Part shown: positions 16,525-24,337 of the stretch, piece after piece
Numbering within the stretch: position 1 is the first letter of the stretch
Layout of the letters: each line of letters opens with the position of its first letter
Assembly: GCA_902778565.1 (NCBI GenBank)
Contig: CACYYH010000007.1
Coordinates: 1-45,688, forward strand
DNA length: 45,688 nt
Origin: an uncultured Eubacteriales bacterium
Lineage (GTDB): Bacteria > Bacillota > Clostridia > Peptostreptococcales > Anaerovoracaceae
Direction: 5' to 3'
Translations under genes and position numbers: made by a program
Notes under the pieces: model-generated
Databases searched by the model: none
What the model was told of the DNA's origin: nothing
The model's input: only the letters and a program-made list of their open reading frames with translations

Positions 16525-17757
16525 TTACATAACTGCTGCTGTGTGTGCAACGTACATAGCCTGGATCTCAGCGATTCTTCCAAGACCTTCGATCTGGCAT
16601 GTTACGTTCTCTGCTCCGAAGCCTGCTCCTGTATCAACAGGTGCATCTGCTCCTTCGACTTCGAACTCACCGCCGTTAACAAATCCATAGTACCATGTTC
16701 CTTCTTCGTCAGCTGCCATGTCGTTGTTAGCGTGGTCGCCTGCAACTACCATCATAGGACGAAGGATGACTTTTGTATAACCTGCAGCCTCTACAGCCTT
16801 CTTTACTTCAGGGAATGCGGTTTCGGCAGGGTTACCTTCTACAGTTCCTACGAATACGTTCTTGTATCCCAGTTCATTGAACTGAGTCTGCATCTGTGAA
16901 TATGTTACAGCGGCATTGTGTGATGTGCCGTGTCCCATGAATACGATAGCGGTTCCATCTGCATCAAGAGCATCAAGAGAGTCAGCTCCGGCTACCTTAA
17001 CAGCTTCAGCTACCATAGCCTTAGCAGCAGTTTCCTTATCAGTGTTGACCTGAGAAGCATCTGCTCCTACTTCGCCGAGAAGAGGTTCTGCGATCTTAAC
17101 AGAATCGAACTGATCCTTTACAGTATCAACTGCTGCAACAAGTTCATCATATTCTGCGCCGTGCATAAGGTGAGTAGGCTGGATAACAAGGTTCTTTACG
17201 CCATTGTCGATTGCTCTCTGGAGAGCCTGATCCATATTGTCGATCTTTTCGCCGTCACGAGCCTGAACGTGGTTGATGATGATCTGAGCAGTGAATGCTC
17301 TTCTTACAGACCAATCAGGGTTAGCAGCCTGGATAGCCTTTTCGATTCCGCCGATATCAGTTGCACGGCTGTCGTTAAAGGAAGTACCAAAGCTTACTAC
17401 GAGGATCTCGTTCTCGCCGATCTCATCCTGATTAAGGGGATCGTCAGCGGAAGCGTCGCCTGTGTCATCTGCAAAATATCCGCCTTCTTCAACGAGTTCC
17501 TTCTGAGCGTCTGTCAGTGCATCCCAAGCTGCCTTAGCTGCTTCGCACTGTGCATCTGTCTCATCTGTTCTCTCCTGGACCTGGATTGCAGCGATCATTT
17601 CATCAACTGCTGCTGCAGCTGCTGCATCATCAACGGGTTCCTCAGCAGGTTCTTCTGCAGGTTCATCATTTCCGCCGCATCCGGTGGTGAGCATCATCAT
17701 GCTGAAAGCCATGACGAAAACGAGACCTAAGATAAGAAATTTCTTAAAGTTTTTCAT
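16525..17757 (-). CDS. cbiK: Exported lipoprotein form of sirohydrochlorin cobaltochelatase CbiK
   Basis: A 410-residue protein from the ATG at 17757 (AGGAGGAG close upstream; the frame is open further up but without a site). It has a lipoprotein signal ending MLTTGCGG, then a Glu/Ala-rich tract and one helical spacer (AAKAAWDALTDAQKELV) of the FIVAR-like type common on clostridial surface proteins. From about residue 105 comes a CbiK chelatase domain: ILVVSFGTSFNDSR, QPTHLMHGAEYDEL (first His), FVGTVEGNP (Glu) and VVAGDHANNDM (second His), so the metal-handling residues are kept. CbiK inserts Co2+ into sirohydrochlorin. A lipid-anchored copy outside the cytoplasm suggests metal or tetrapyrrole handling at the surface. 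Confidence 0.87.
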   Translation of the reverse strand: MKNFKKFLILGLVFVMAFSMMMLTTGCGGNDEPAEEPAEEPVDDAAAAAAVDEMIAAIQVQERTDETDAQCEAAKAAWDALTDAQKELVEEGGYFADDTGDASADDPLNQDEIGENEILVVSFGTSFNDSRATDIGGIEKAIQAANPDWSVRRAFTAQIIINHVQARDGEKIDNMDQALQRAIDNGVKNLVIQPTHLMHGAEYDELVAAVDTVKDQFDSVKIAEPLLGEVGADASQVNTDKETAAKAMVAEAVKVAGADSLDALDADGTAIVFMGHGTSHNAAVTYSQMQTQFNELGYKNVFVGTVEGNPAETAFPEVKKAVEAAGYTKVILRPMMVVAGDHANNDMAADEEGTWYYGFVNGGEFEVEGADAPVDTGAGFGAENVTCQIEGLGRIAEIQAMYVAHTAAVM

Positions 17758-17796
17758 TTTTCTCCTCCTAAGAAAATAAATAATTAGATTCGAATA

Positions 17797-17828
17797 CAAA
17801 AGGCCTTCGCTTAACGGAGCAAAGGCCT
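17797..17828 (-). terminator. Riboswitch expression-platform terminator
   Basis: AGGCCTTTGC and GCGAAGGCCT (17828-17801, minus strand) form a GC-rich stem followed by TTTTG. It lies between the cobalamin aptamer and the cbiK ribosome site, as expected for an OFF switch when B12 is bound. Confidence 0.8.
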
Positions 17829-17879
17829 CATGAAAAACCATAAAGAAATCCATTTAGTATTTACCCGCCAGTTACTCGT

Positions 17880-18088
17880 GGCCGTGCGGCAATGCCGCAC
17901 AAGTTTCAGACAGGCAGGTCTCCTGGCTCACGGATCATCGCCTTCTCCGCCTTCCCAAGACCGGAATGGGTCTCAGTGGCACAGTGGATTCGGCCATCCG
18001 ATTACAGTGACGAGTTCGCACAGGCATCGCACCTGTTTCCCTATTATCCGGGGGAATTTAACCCCGGCACCTGTCCATATTGTATTCC
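17880..18088 (-). promoter_or_regulatory. Cobalamin (B12) riboswitch
   Basis: Read on the minus strand the leader holds the conserved pieces of an AdoCbl-class aptamer in order: AGGTGCC near 18072, AATAGGGAAACAGGTG near 18035-18050, TCACTGTAA near 18005, GCCACTG, GGGAAGG near 17950 and the B12 box GAGCCAGGAGACCTGCC (17929-17913). A further stem, GTGCGGC/GCCGCAC, follows at 17884-17900. Genes downstream are the secreted CbiK and the NEAT-like lipoprotein. The gap between cbiK and the PHP gene (17758-18138) is therefore filled by promoter, aptamer and terminator; no coding sequence is supported in it. Confidence 0.95.
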
Positions 18089-18094
18089 TTGTGT

Positions 18095-18122
18095 ATTATA
18101 TCATACATTAATTATTTTGCAA
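18095..18122 (-). promoter_or_regulatory. Promoter of the cobalamin riboswitch unit
   Basis: TTGCAA (18122-18117), 16-base spacer, TATAAT (18100-18095) with an extended -10 (TGATATAAT) on the minus strand. Start of transcription would be near 18088, right before the aptamer. Confidence 0.75.
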
Positions 18123-18138
18123 GTAATTAATGCATATA

Positions 18139-19005
18139 TCAAACGCTTATTCCTACTGCTTCAATGAACCTGACAAGACCGTCGGGTACGTCGTTTTTAT
18201 TGAAGCATCCGGTATCACCCAATACCACCAGTTTATTCTTACCGTGATAATCGCTTCCGGCGGTAACGTAGAGGTCGTATTTCTTGGCGAAGCCGAGCAT
18301 CTCCCCTGTCAGTCTTTCAGAGAATCCGGAATAGTAGGCTTCCACGCCCTGAAGACCGAAGTCAATGAGACGTTTCAGTCTCTCATCCATCTCTTCCCCG
18401 ACGATGACCTGGTCGCCGCTGCCATAAGAAGGATGCGCCAGAACGGGTATGCCCCCTGCTCCCAATATGCTTTCTATGGCCTCTTCAGGACGTACATACT
18501 CAAGTTTGAAGCGCAGGCCGTCGATGTATTCTCTGATGGCCTGCCTTCTGTCATTAGCATAACCATACTTGACCATCAGGTTTCCGATATGCGGCTTTCC
18601 GGGGTTATCCATGCTGAGCAGCTTATCGATCTCCTCCTGAGGGAAAGTGAAACCGAACTTCTCCTTGATATATTCCAGCCTTGCCGTCACCTTGGTCATG
18701 CGGTAAGAATGTCCCAGGTCAACAAGTCCCTGTATGGACTCGGAATCCTGATCATAATTGTAGCCGAGTATATGATACTTGCCATGCTCATCCTTGCAGG
18801 AGAATTCAGCGCCGTTTATGAACATCGGATCGCCTTCCTTAAGGTTTTCCCTGACGATCCTGCATCCTTTCACAGCATCATGATCGGTCACAGAAAAGAA
18901 TTCTATCCCGGCATTGCGTACATTTTCAAGTATCTCTTCCGGCTTGTCAGATCCGTCAGATACCGTAGTATGCATATGAAGATCCAGTTTAAGGTTCAAA
19001 TCCAT
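18139..19005 (-). CDS. PHP-domain phosphoesterase (RNase AM/YciV-like)
   Basis: A 288-residue metal-dependent hydrolase of the PHP family. It starts KLDLHMHTTVSDGSDKPEEI with the H-x-H motif, then FFSVTDHDAV, INGAEFSC, VLAHPSYG and ends with AGSDYHGKN, giving all the usual metal ligands. In this stand-alone form relatives remove phosphates from 3',5'-nucleoside bisphosphates or shorten RNA 5' ends; the exact substrate is unproven here. It has its own promoter and no terminator was seen between it and the riboswitch promoter. The start has GAGGATT upstream. Confidence 0.88.
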   Translation of the reverse strand: MDLNLKLDLHMHTTVSDGSDKPEEILENVRNAGIEFFSVTDHDAVKGCRIVRENLKEGDPMFINGAEFSCKDEHGKYHILGYNYDQDSESIQGLVDLGHSYRMTKVTARLEYIKEKFGFTFPQEEIDKLLSMDNPGKPHIGNLMVKYGYANDRRQAIREYIDGLRFKLEYVRPEEAIESILGAGGIPVLAHPSYGSGDQVIVGEEMDERLKRLIDFGLQGVEAYYSGFSERLTGEMLGFAKKYDLYVTAGSDYHGKNKLVVLGDTGCFNKNDVPDGLVRFIEAVGISV

Positions 19006-19044
19006 TTCAAAATCCTCTTTATCTACTCATTCTCACAATCTCAA

Positions 19045-19073
19045 TTAATACCACAAATATCATAAAAAATCAA
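19045..19073 (-). promoter_or_regulatory. SigA-type promoter of the PHP gene
   Basis: TTGATT (19073-19068), 17-base spacer, TATTAA (19050-19045) on the minus strand, 40 bases before the ATG. Confidence 0.6.
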
Positions 19074-19094
19074 CTTTACTGCGTTTTTAAGATA

Positions 19095-19127
19095 ACAAGG
19101 GCTGACGCGCAGCCCTTGTATTTTTTT
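19095..19127 (-). terminator. Terminator after the D-aminoacylase gene
   Basis: ACAAGGGCTG (19095-19104) pairs with CAGCCCTTGT (19110-19119), loop five bases. A seven-T run follows on the plus strand and a weaker TTATCTT on the minus strand, so it probably works in both directions; its place 10 bases after a minus-strand stop shows its main use. Confidence 0.75.
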
Positions 19128-19128
19128 G

Positions 19129-20490
19129 CTATTTATCCTGATATGCTATGAATTCTCCGGCTCTGTCGTCGATGAACTCATTATCCTTGAGAGCTATCTC
19201 ACCGTTTACTATGACGTAGTCGATACCCTTGTTGGGAAGGCTGATATCCTGGAATGAAGGTCCGTCGATTATGGTCTCAGGGTCGAAGATGGTGATGTCC
19301 GCATCGGCACCCACATGGATGTCTCCCTTTCTGTTCTCTATTTCCAGTCTCTTGGCGGGCTCCAGGGTTATCTTGCGGAGGGCTGTTACCAGATCCACCA
19401 CTTTATCTTCTCTCACGTATTTGCCCAAAACCCTCGTGAAGGTTCCGGCAGCTCTCGGATGTCCGTTTCCATGAGCGATTATTCCATCAGAGGCCACCAT
19501 TCCGTTGGGATTTGAGATCGCTGCAGCTATCTCGTCCTCGTTCATTACGAAGGCTACTACCAGCATCTCAGGATGATTTGCCCTGCAGTCGTCAAATGTC
19601 TCTTTGGTGGCAAACTGGTTCTTGTAGGGATCATCTGTAAGAAGCAGATCGCAGTAATCCTTTTTCCAGCCTTCAAGGCAGCCCGGGTCGAACACGGTGG
19701 AACCAATGTTGGTGGAGAAAGCATTGTAAGGATATGTATCGTAGTTCAGTCTGGGATCTTCTTCCATATAACGGTTGATCATATCCAGCGACTTCTCCAT
19801 GGTTCCCATAGCAGAGCATGAGCTCAGGTGGGAGATCTGGAATTTTTTATTGATGTTCTTCTGTACCTCTATCATTTCGGCGATGGCTTCCAAACTTCTC
19901 TCTCCATCTGCCCTGTAGTGAGCAGCTACCAGAAGATGCTCGTCGTCTGAAACGCCTGCTGCTTCAATGATCTCCTCTGTTGTCATTCCCGGATCATATT
20001 CTATTCCGAAAGATATTCCGCAGGCTCCTGCTTCAAGGTCTTCCTTTATCTTTTCATGGATAGCTTTTCTCTGCTCCGGAGTTGACTTATCGAAATGTCC
20101 GAGTCCCTCTTTGACCCAGTAGTTGTTGTATCCGGAAAGCATCATATAGTTTATGGGGGCTCCGCCCAGTTCATCGATGGTGTCCCTGAATTCACGTACC
20201 GTCTGGTTCATGACGCCGCAGTTTCCGCCTACAGCCAGAGTAACGCCCTGCTTAAGCATCATATTGGCAATGCAGTACTCTTTGCCCTCGCTGAAGTTCT
20301 CTTCATGCATGTGGATGTCTATGAAACCGGGTGAAACTACGCGGCCTGCCGCATCGATGACCTTCGCAGCTTCAGGCTCTTCATCGCCGATATAGGCGAT
20401 CTTTCCGAATTCGATGCCAATATTTCCCTTTACCAGCACGTTTTCATCGTATACCGGATATGAACCGTTTTTAATAAGAATGTCTAACAT
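19129..20490 (-). CDS. N-acyl-D-amino-acid deacylase (D-aminoacylase family)
   Basis: A 453-residue amidohydrolase with an N-terminal beta-sandwich strand set (MLDILIKNGSYPVYDENVLVKG split across residues 1-22), metal motif GFIDIHMHEEN, AHYRADGE, QISHLSSCS, and the C-terminal VASDGIIAHGNGHPRAAGTF typical of D-aminoacylases. It hydrolyses N-acyl-D-amino acids to a free acid and a D-amino acid. The ATG at 20490 is chosen because AGGAGG lies 7 bases before it; the open frame starts 9 codons earlier. Upstream on the same strand are an M20 amidohydrolase and an MBL hydrolase, together an acyl-amino-acid utilisation cassette. Confidence 0.87.
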   Translation of the reverse strand: MLDILIKNGSYPVYDENVLVKGNIGIEFGKIAYIGDEEPEAAKVIDAAGRVVSPGFIDIHMHEENFSEGKEYCIANMMLKQGVTLAVGGNCGVMNQTVREFRDTIDELGGAPINYMMLSGYNNYWVKEGLGHFDKSTPEQRKAIHEKIKEDLEAGACGISFGIEYDPGMTTEEIIEAAGVSDDEHLLVAAHYRADGERSLEAIAEMIEVQKNINKKFQISHLSSCSAMGTMEKSLDMINRYMEEDPRLNYDTYPYNAFSTNIGSTVFDPGCLEGWKKDYCDLLLTDDPYKNQFATKETFDDCRANHPEMLVVAFVMNEDEIAAAISNPNGMVASDGIIAHGNGHPRAAGTFTRVLGKYVREDKVVDLVTALRKITLEPAKRLEIENRKGDIHVGADADITIFDPETIIDGPSFQDISLPNKGIDYVIVNGEIALKDNEFIDDRAGEFIAYQDK

Positions 20491-20513
20491 TTCATGCCTC
20501 CTGGTGTTAATGC

Positions 20514-20543
20514 GCAAAAAACTTTCCGCGGAAAGTTTTTTGC
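20514..20543 (-). terminator. Perfect 30-bp palindrome, bidirectional terminator
   Basis: GCAAAAAACTTTCCG and its exact complement (20514-20543) form a stem with T6 on both strands, between the M20 and D-aminoacylase genes. The two genes are therefore probably only partly co-expressed. Confidence 0.75.
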
Positions 20544-20552
20544 ATATGTATA

Positions 20553-21734
20553 TCAGTTATTGGTTTTCTCAAAATCAGCCTTCATCTGAGCGATCCTATC
20601 CTCGTCGCTGAAGATCTTGGCAATATCAAGAGCGATGAGCTTCGCACCGAGAGCGATGGACTCATGGCCTCTCTCTGATCTTACGGCAGCCTCAAATCCC
20701 TTGGTGTGGATGGGAATGCCTCTGTCCACGATCTGGATGGTGGGATGGAAAGCAGGACACTCAAAGGATACGTTTCCGATGTCGGATGATCCGAAAAGCG
20801 CATCGGGATCTGCGTTCTCTTCTATACCAAGTTCACCGAACACTTCTCTGATAGCTGCAACGCCTGTATCGTTGACGATCAGGTTGTCATATGACTGAGC
20901 TGTAGGATACATATCCCAGGTGCAGCCTGTCATGAGGCAGGCTCCGTCAGCCATCTTTTTGACTTTCTCATTGAGTTCGTTCAGATATCTTCTGTCAGCC
21001 GATCTGGTATAGAGCTCATATGATGCCTCGTCAGGAACTACGTTGGGAGCTGCTCCGCCGTTTCTGTAGATGCCGTGCATCCTAACGTCCGGAGTAACGT
21101 GCTGTCTCATGCAGTCAACGGCATGTACGAAGAGCTGTGCTGCGTTGAGGGCATTGATGCCTTCCCAGGGAGCTGCGGCGCCGTGAGCTGCCTTTCCGTG
21201 GAAATTGAACATATATGAATCGAGGGCAAGCAGTGTGCAGTAAGGCTTGTTGCTGTCATCCATATGGACCATTATAGCCATATCATAGTTCTTGAAAACA
21301 CCCTGTTTTACCATGGTGCACTTAGCTCCGTCCTCTTCCTCGTTGGGAGTTCCGATGACGTGGACATCGCAGTCCAGTTCATCCTGAATGTCCTTTGTGG
21401 CAAGTCCGGCAAGGATGGAAATGGAACCTGAGATGCAGTGTCCGCATGCGTGTCCTATCTCAGGAAGCGCATCGTATTCAGCCAGAACAGCTACTTTATA
21501 TTTGTGGTCGTTGGGTCCGTAAACAGCCTTGAAAGCGGTCTCAAGTCCTGCAAAAGGATATTCGACCTCATATCCGTGTCCTCTTAAAAGTTCCACCAGT
21601 TTCTGTGATGATCTGAATTCATGTGCCGATACTTCAGGATGGTCAGCCAGGTCGTCGCTGCATGCTATCATCTCAGCATGGTTTTCTTCGACTGCTTTGA
21701 AAATCTTTTCCTTCAATGCTTCATAGTTTGCCAT
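20553..21734 (-). CDS. M20-family amidohydrolase/peptidase
   Basis: A 393-residue M20 enzyme and distant paralogue of the one at 3875-5101. Seen: EYDALPEIGHACGH (86-99) for metal binding, GTPNEEEDGAK for the catalytic Glu, HGAAAPWEGINALNAAQLF in the lid, and SSDIGNVSFECPAFHPTI near the end. It should hydrolyse an acyl-amino acid or dipeptide amide bond. GGAGGAAGAAA precedes the ATG inside the end of the MBL gene; the two genes overlap by 14 bases, so translation is coupled. Confidence 0.88.
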   Translation of the reverse strand: MANYEALKEKIFKAVEENHAEMIACSDDLADHPEVSAHEFRSSQKLVELLRGHGYEVEYPFAGLETAFKAVYGPNDHKYKVAVLAEYDALPEIGHACGHCISGSISILAGLATKDIQDELDCDVHVIGTPNEEEDGAKCTMVKQGVFKNYDMAIMVHMDDSNKPYCTLLALDSYMFNFHGKAAHGAAAPWEGINALNAAQLFVHAVDCMRQHVTPDVRMHGIYRNGGAAPNVVPDEASYELYTRSADRRYLNELNEKVKKMADGACLMTGCTWDMYPTAQSYDNLIVNDTGVAAIREVFGELGIEENADPDALFGSSDIGNVSFECPAFHPTIQIVDRGIPIHTKGFEAAVRSERGHESIALGAKLIALDIAKIFSDEDRIAQMKADFEKTNN

Positions 21735-22668
21735 TTTCTTCCTCCGTTTCTTTCCTGACCAGTTTAATGGTTATCATTGTATTCATGTGATATGCATCAT
21801 AAGGGTGTGCCTGTCTCAGGTCCTCCTCCCAGTAGAAGATATCGTGTATGTCAGATATCTCCTGATCCGAAAGGCCTTTTTTGATGCATTTATTAATAAG
21901 TTCACGCTCCCATCCGGCTTCTTTGATATATTCTTCAAAGTACCTGTCATTGTAATATTCAGGTATGAAGCCGTAATGCATGGAAACTATCCTGTTGGCT
22001 CCCAACTTGCGCATTCTCTCAGCTGCCTCAAGGGACTGATCGAATGATTTGAGAACTGAGACGTCCATCTTTCCGGGTCCCTGATACTGGCCTATGCTTT
22101 CGCTGAGGAAAAGAACCTTCATAGGCTCGATCATATAAGATGCCGAGCAGTCCGTATGTCCCTTTGCTTCATAAAAGACAGCTTTCAGATCTCCCAGATC
22201 TATTTCATCTCCGTCCTTCATGACTATATCTACTCTGAGACCGTCTGTTTTCACAGGTCCGAAGTCTACGCCGTAAAGATCTGAGGCGTTGTCTCCAAGT
22301 TCACGCATGGTCTGTCTGGCTATCTCCGAGCCGAAGACCTGAAGAGCTTTGGCAGCTCCGCAGGCTTTTACTTCAGGCCATTCATCTATGATGTACGGCA
22401 ATGCTCCGATATGATCATAGTGTGTGTGAGACATCAGTACGCAGTCCAGAGGCCTTCCCAAAGGATCCAGCTTCTCATGGATGTTGGATATCAGTTCCCT
22501 GCTCCAGCATGCCATGCCGCAGTCCAAAAGCGCAGTCTTTTCAGATCCTATGATCAGATAAGATTCTCCGCCGTTTCCGCCGGTTACCCTATATATAGGT
22601 TCAGGGACATCGAACCTGTCGTGTCCCTGAAAATTTCTGTGATATCCGTTATCTTTTGGTATTATCAT
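21721..22668 (-). CDS. MBL-fold metallo-hydrolase
   Basis: A 315-residue metallo-beta-lactamase-fold protein. The HxHxDH motif is intact in SHTHYDHIGALPYI, with YEAKGHTDCSASYMI for the next His/Asp, FLSESIG, and SMHYGFIPEYYND for the last His. Such single-domain hydrolases act on esters, lactones or amides; nothing in the sequence fixes the substrate. It overlaps the M20 gene downstream. No clear ribosome site precedes the ATG, 8 bases after the stop of the coiled-coil gene. Confidence 0.85.
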   Translation of the reverse strand: MIIPKDNGYHRNFQGHDRFDVPEPIYRVTGGNGGESYLIIGSEKTALLDCGMACWSRELISNIHEKLDPLGRPLDCVLMSHTHYDHIGALPYIIDEWPEVKACGAAKALQVFGSEIARQTMRELGDNASDLYGVDFGPVKTDGLRVDIVMKDGDEIDLGDLKAVFYEAKGHTDCSASYMIEPMKVLFLSESIGQYQGPGKMDVSVLKSFDQSLEAAERMRKLGANRIVSMHYGFIPEYYNDRYFEEYIKEAGWERELINKCIKKGLSDQEISDIHDIFYWEEDLRQAHPYDAYHMNTMITIKLVRKETEEENGKL

Positions 22669-22676
22669 AATTTAGG

Positions 22677-23222
22677 TCATTCGGCTTCGTCTTCATTCTG
22701 AGTCTTATATGCAAGGCTTCTGATCTCCTCACGGTTCTCCGTAAGAGTATCGTTTATAGTCGTGAATGTATGCTCAAGATTGGTATACATCTCACCGAAA
22801 TACTTCATGTTAAGTTCGTCCATCTTCTGCTGCATTCCGTACAGCATGCGGTCCACATAGTCATAGGTCTTCATCTTAAGGACCTTGGCATTGATCTTGG
22901 CGTCGTTGACTATGTCTTCGCCTCTCTTCATGGCACGTCTGGTTATCTCGTCGGAATCCACAAGGAAATCAGCCTGTTTCTTGGCTTCTCTCAGCATTCT
23001 CTCATATTCGGATTTACCTTCCATGAGGATCCTGTCACGCTCGTCTATTATCCATTTGGCCTGCTGCATGTCGTCAGGAAGCGCAAGTCTAATGTCTTTA
23101 ATTATGCCAAAGATGTCTTCTGTCTCAAGAACGATCTTGTTTGTCAGAGGAACAGATGTAGCTCCTTCCAGCAGATCTTCCAACTCATCGAGTAAGTCCA
23201 GAACTTTCGTCGTATCTTCCAT
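22677..23222 (-). CDS. Coiled-coil protein of the ATPase-annotated clostridial family next to coaD
   Basis: The 181 residues are nearly all helical and highly charged, with heptad-like stretches (AKWIIDERDRILMEGKSEYE, REAKKQADFLVDSDEITRRA, then GEDIVNDAKINAKVLK). No signal peptide or nucleotide-binding motif is seen. It resembles the F0F1/V-type stalk-subunit-like proteins often found beside coaD in Clostridia and annotated only as ATPase. A scaffold or DivIVA-like envelope role is possible but not supported here. It lies 22 bases behind coaD. Confidence 0.72.
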   Translation of the reverse strand: MEDTTKVLDLLDELEDLLEGATSVPLTNKIVLETEDIFGIIKDIRLALPDDMQQAKWIIDERDRILMEGKSEYERMLREAKKQADFLVDSDEITRRAMKRGEDIVNDAKINAKVLKMKTYDYVDRMLYGMQQKMDELNMKYFGEMYTNLEHTFTTINDTLTENREEIRSLAYKTQNEDEAE

Positions 23223-23244
23223 TTTTATCCAGCTTCCTTTCGCT

Positions 23245-23733
23245 CTACTTCAGATTTAATTTGGACCTCATGGTCTTAAGCACGTGATCCGGCACCAGCA
23301 TCGATCCGTCTCCTCCGAGAGAGATCACCTGTTTGGCCATGGTGGAACTTATGAAGGAATACCTGGCATCCGCAATGATGTAGACTGTCTCGGCCTTTCC
23401 TTCATAGAGATGTTTGTGCAGCTGATCCATGGAATACTCGTCATCAAAATCGGCGGTGTTCCTGAGACCTCTCACCACAACATCAAAACCGTTTCTGAGA
23501 ACGAAGTCCGCCAGCAGCCCCTCGCATTTATCAACCGTTACGTTGGGCATATCCTTGGTGACTTCCCTGATCATGTCCACTCTTTCTTCAAAGGTGAACA
23601 TGGTCTTTTTCTCAAGATTTACGGTCACTCCTATGACAAGCTCATCAAAAATTCTCGATGCCCTTTTTATTATATCCAGATGTCCCAGAGTCATGGGATC
23701 AAAGGATCCGGCATAAAGCGCTTTAGTATGCAT
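23245..23733 (-). CDS. coaD: Pantetheine-phosphate adenylyltransferase
   Basis: A 162-residue enzyme of coenzyme A synthesis: ATP plus 4'-phosphopantetheine gives dephospho-CoA. It starts KALYAGSFDPMTLGHLDII with the T-x-G-H nucleotide-binding motif, has VVVRGLRNTADFDDEY and ends with YSFISSTMAKQV, the conserved ISST motif. The start at 23733 has GGAGG 7 bases upstream and gives the family length; the open frame begins 7 codons earlier. rsmD precedes it, the usual clostridial order. Confidence 0.96.
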   Translation of the reverse strand: MHTKALYAGSFDPMTLGHLDIIKRASRIFDELVIGVTVNLEKKTMFTFEERVDMIREVTKDMPNVTVDKCEGLLADFVLRNGFDVVVRGLRNTADFDDEYSMDQLHKHLYEGKAETVYIIADARYSFISSTMAKQVISLGGDGSMLVPDHVLKTMRSKLNLK

Positions 23734-23768
23734 GTCATACCTCCATAATCCCAATTATTTTACCATAT

Positions 23769-24332
23769 TTATACATTTTTGTAAAGATTACAATACACAG
23801 AAAGGGTTATTGTTCCGTAATTTCTGTCCTTCAGTTTCGTAAATCCTTCAAACTCTTCAGGAAATTCGTCCTCACGCTTATGTTCAGCCACTATGATGCC
23901 GTCTTCAGCCAGGATATCCAGTTCTTTTATGAGCTCAAAACACCTGCCGTAAAGTCCTTTTTTGTAAGGAGGATCCAGCAGGAAAACGTCCACCTTGTCC
24001 CCGCTCTCCTTTATCCTCATCAGGCACTTCTCGTAGTCGCCGGGCACAAGGCATGACCATTCCTCCGCCCTGCAGTTTGCTATGTTCTGCTTGATCAGCT
24101 TGATGCTCTCTCTTTTGTTGTCGCAGAACCAGCACTTCTCTGCGCCTCGTGACAGCGCTTCCAGGCCCAGATTTCCTGTGCCTGAAAACAGATCCACGCA
24201 TACTGCATCGTATATATCCTGTCCTATGATGCTGAACATAGCCTCCTTTACCTTTTCAGTGGTGGGCCTTATGTCATACCCTGCGGGCATCTCTATTTTT
24301 CTTCCTTTGAAATCTCCGGTTATTATTCTCAT
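23769..24332 (-). CDS. rsmD: 16S rRNA (guanine966-N2)-methyltransferase
   Basis: A 187-residue SAM-dependent methyltransferase. It starts MRIITGDFKGRKI and has RPTTEKVKEAMFSII, the SAM motif VDLFSGTGNLGLEALSRGA and the catalytic DPPYKKG motif of N6/N2 methylases. It methylates G966 of 16S rRNA. It lies 5 bases behind recG and 35 bases before coaD, forming the common recG-rsmD-coaD order. Confidence 0.95.
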   Translation of the reverse strand: MRIITGDFKGRKIEMPAGYDIRPTTEKVKEAMFSIIGQDIYDAVCVDLFSGTGNLGLEALSRGAEKCWFCDNKRESIKLIKQNIANCRAEEWSCLVPGDYEKCLMRIKESGDKVDVFLLDPPYKKGLYGRCFELIKELDILAEDGIIVAEHKREDEFPEEFEGFTKLKDRNYGTITLSVYCNLYKNV

Positions 24333-24337
24333 AATTT

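Noticed and set aside
16930-17730. Long open plus-strand frame of 266 codons
   Set aside because: It is antisense to the well-supported CbiK gene, has low-complexity Ser/Ile/Cys-rich content and no ribosome site or known motif.
17830-18167. Short plus-strand frames over the riboswitch
   Set aside because: The region is fully explained by the cobalamin aptamer read on the minus strand.
18130-19065. Plus-strand frame of 311 codons
   Set aside because: Mirrors the PHP phosphoesterase gene whose metal motifs are all intact on the other strand; the end runs through that gene's promoter.
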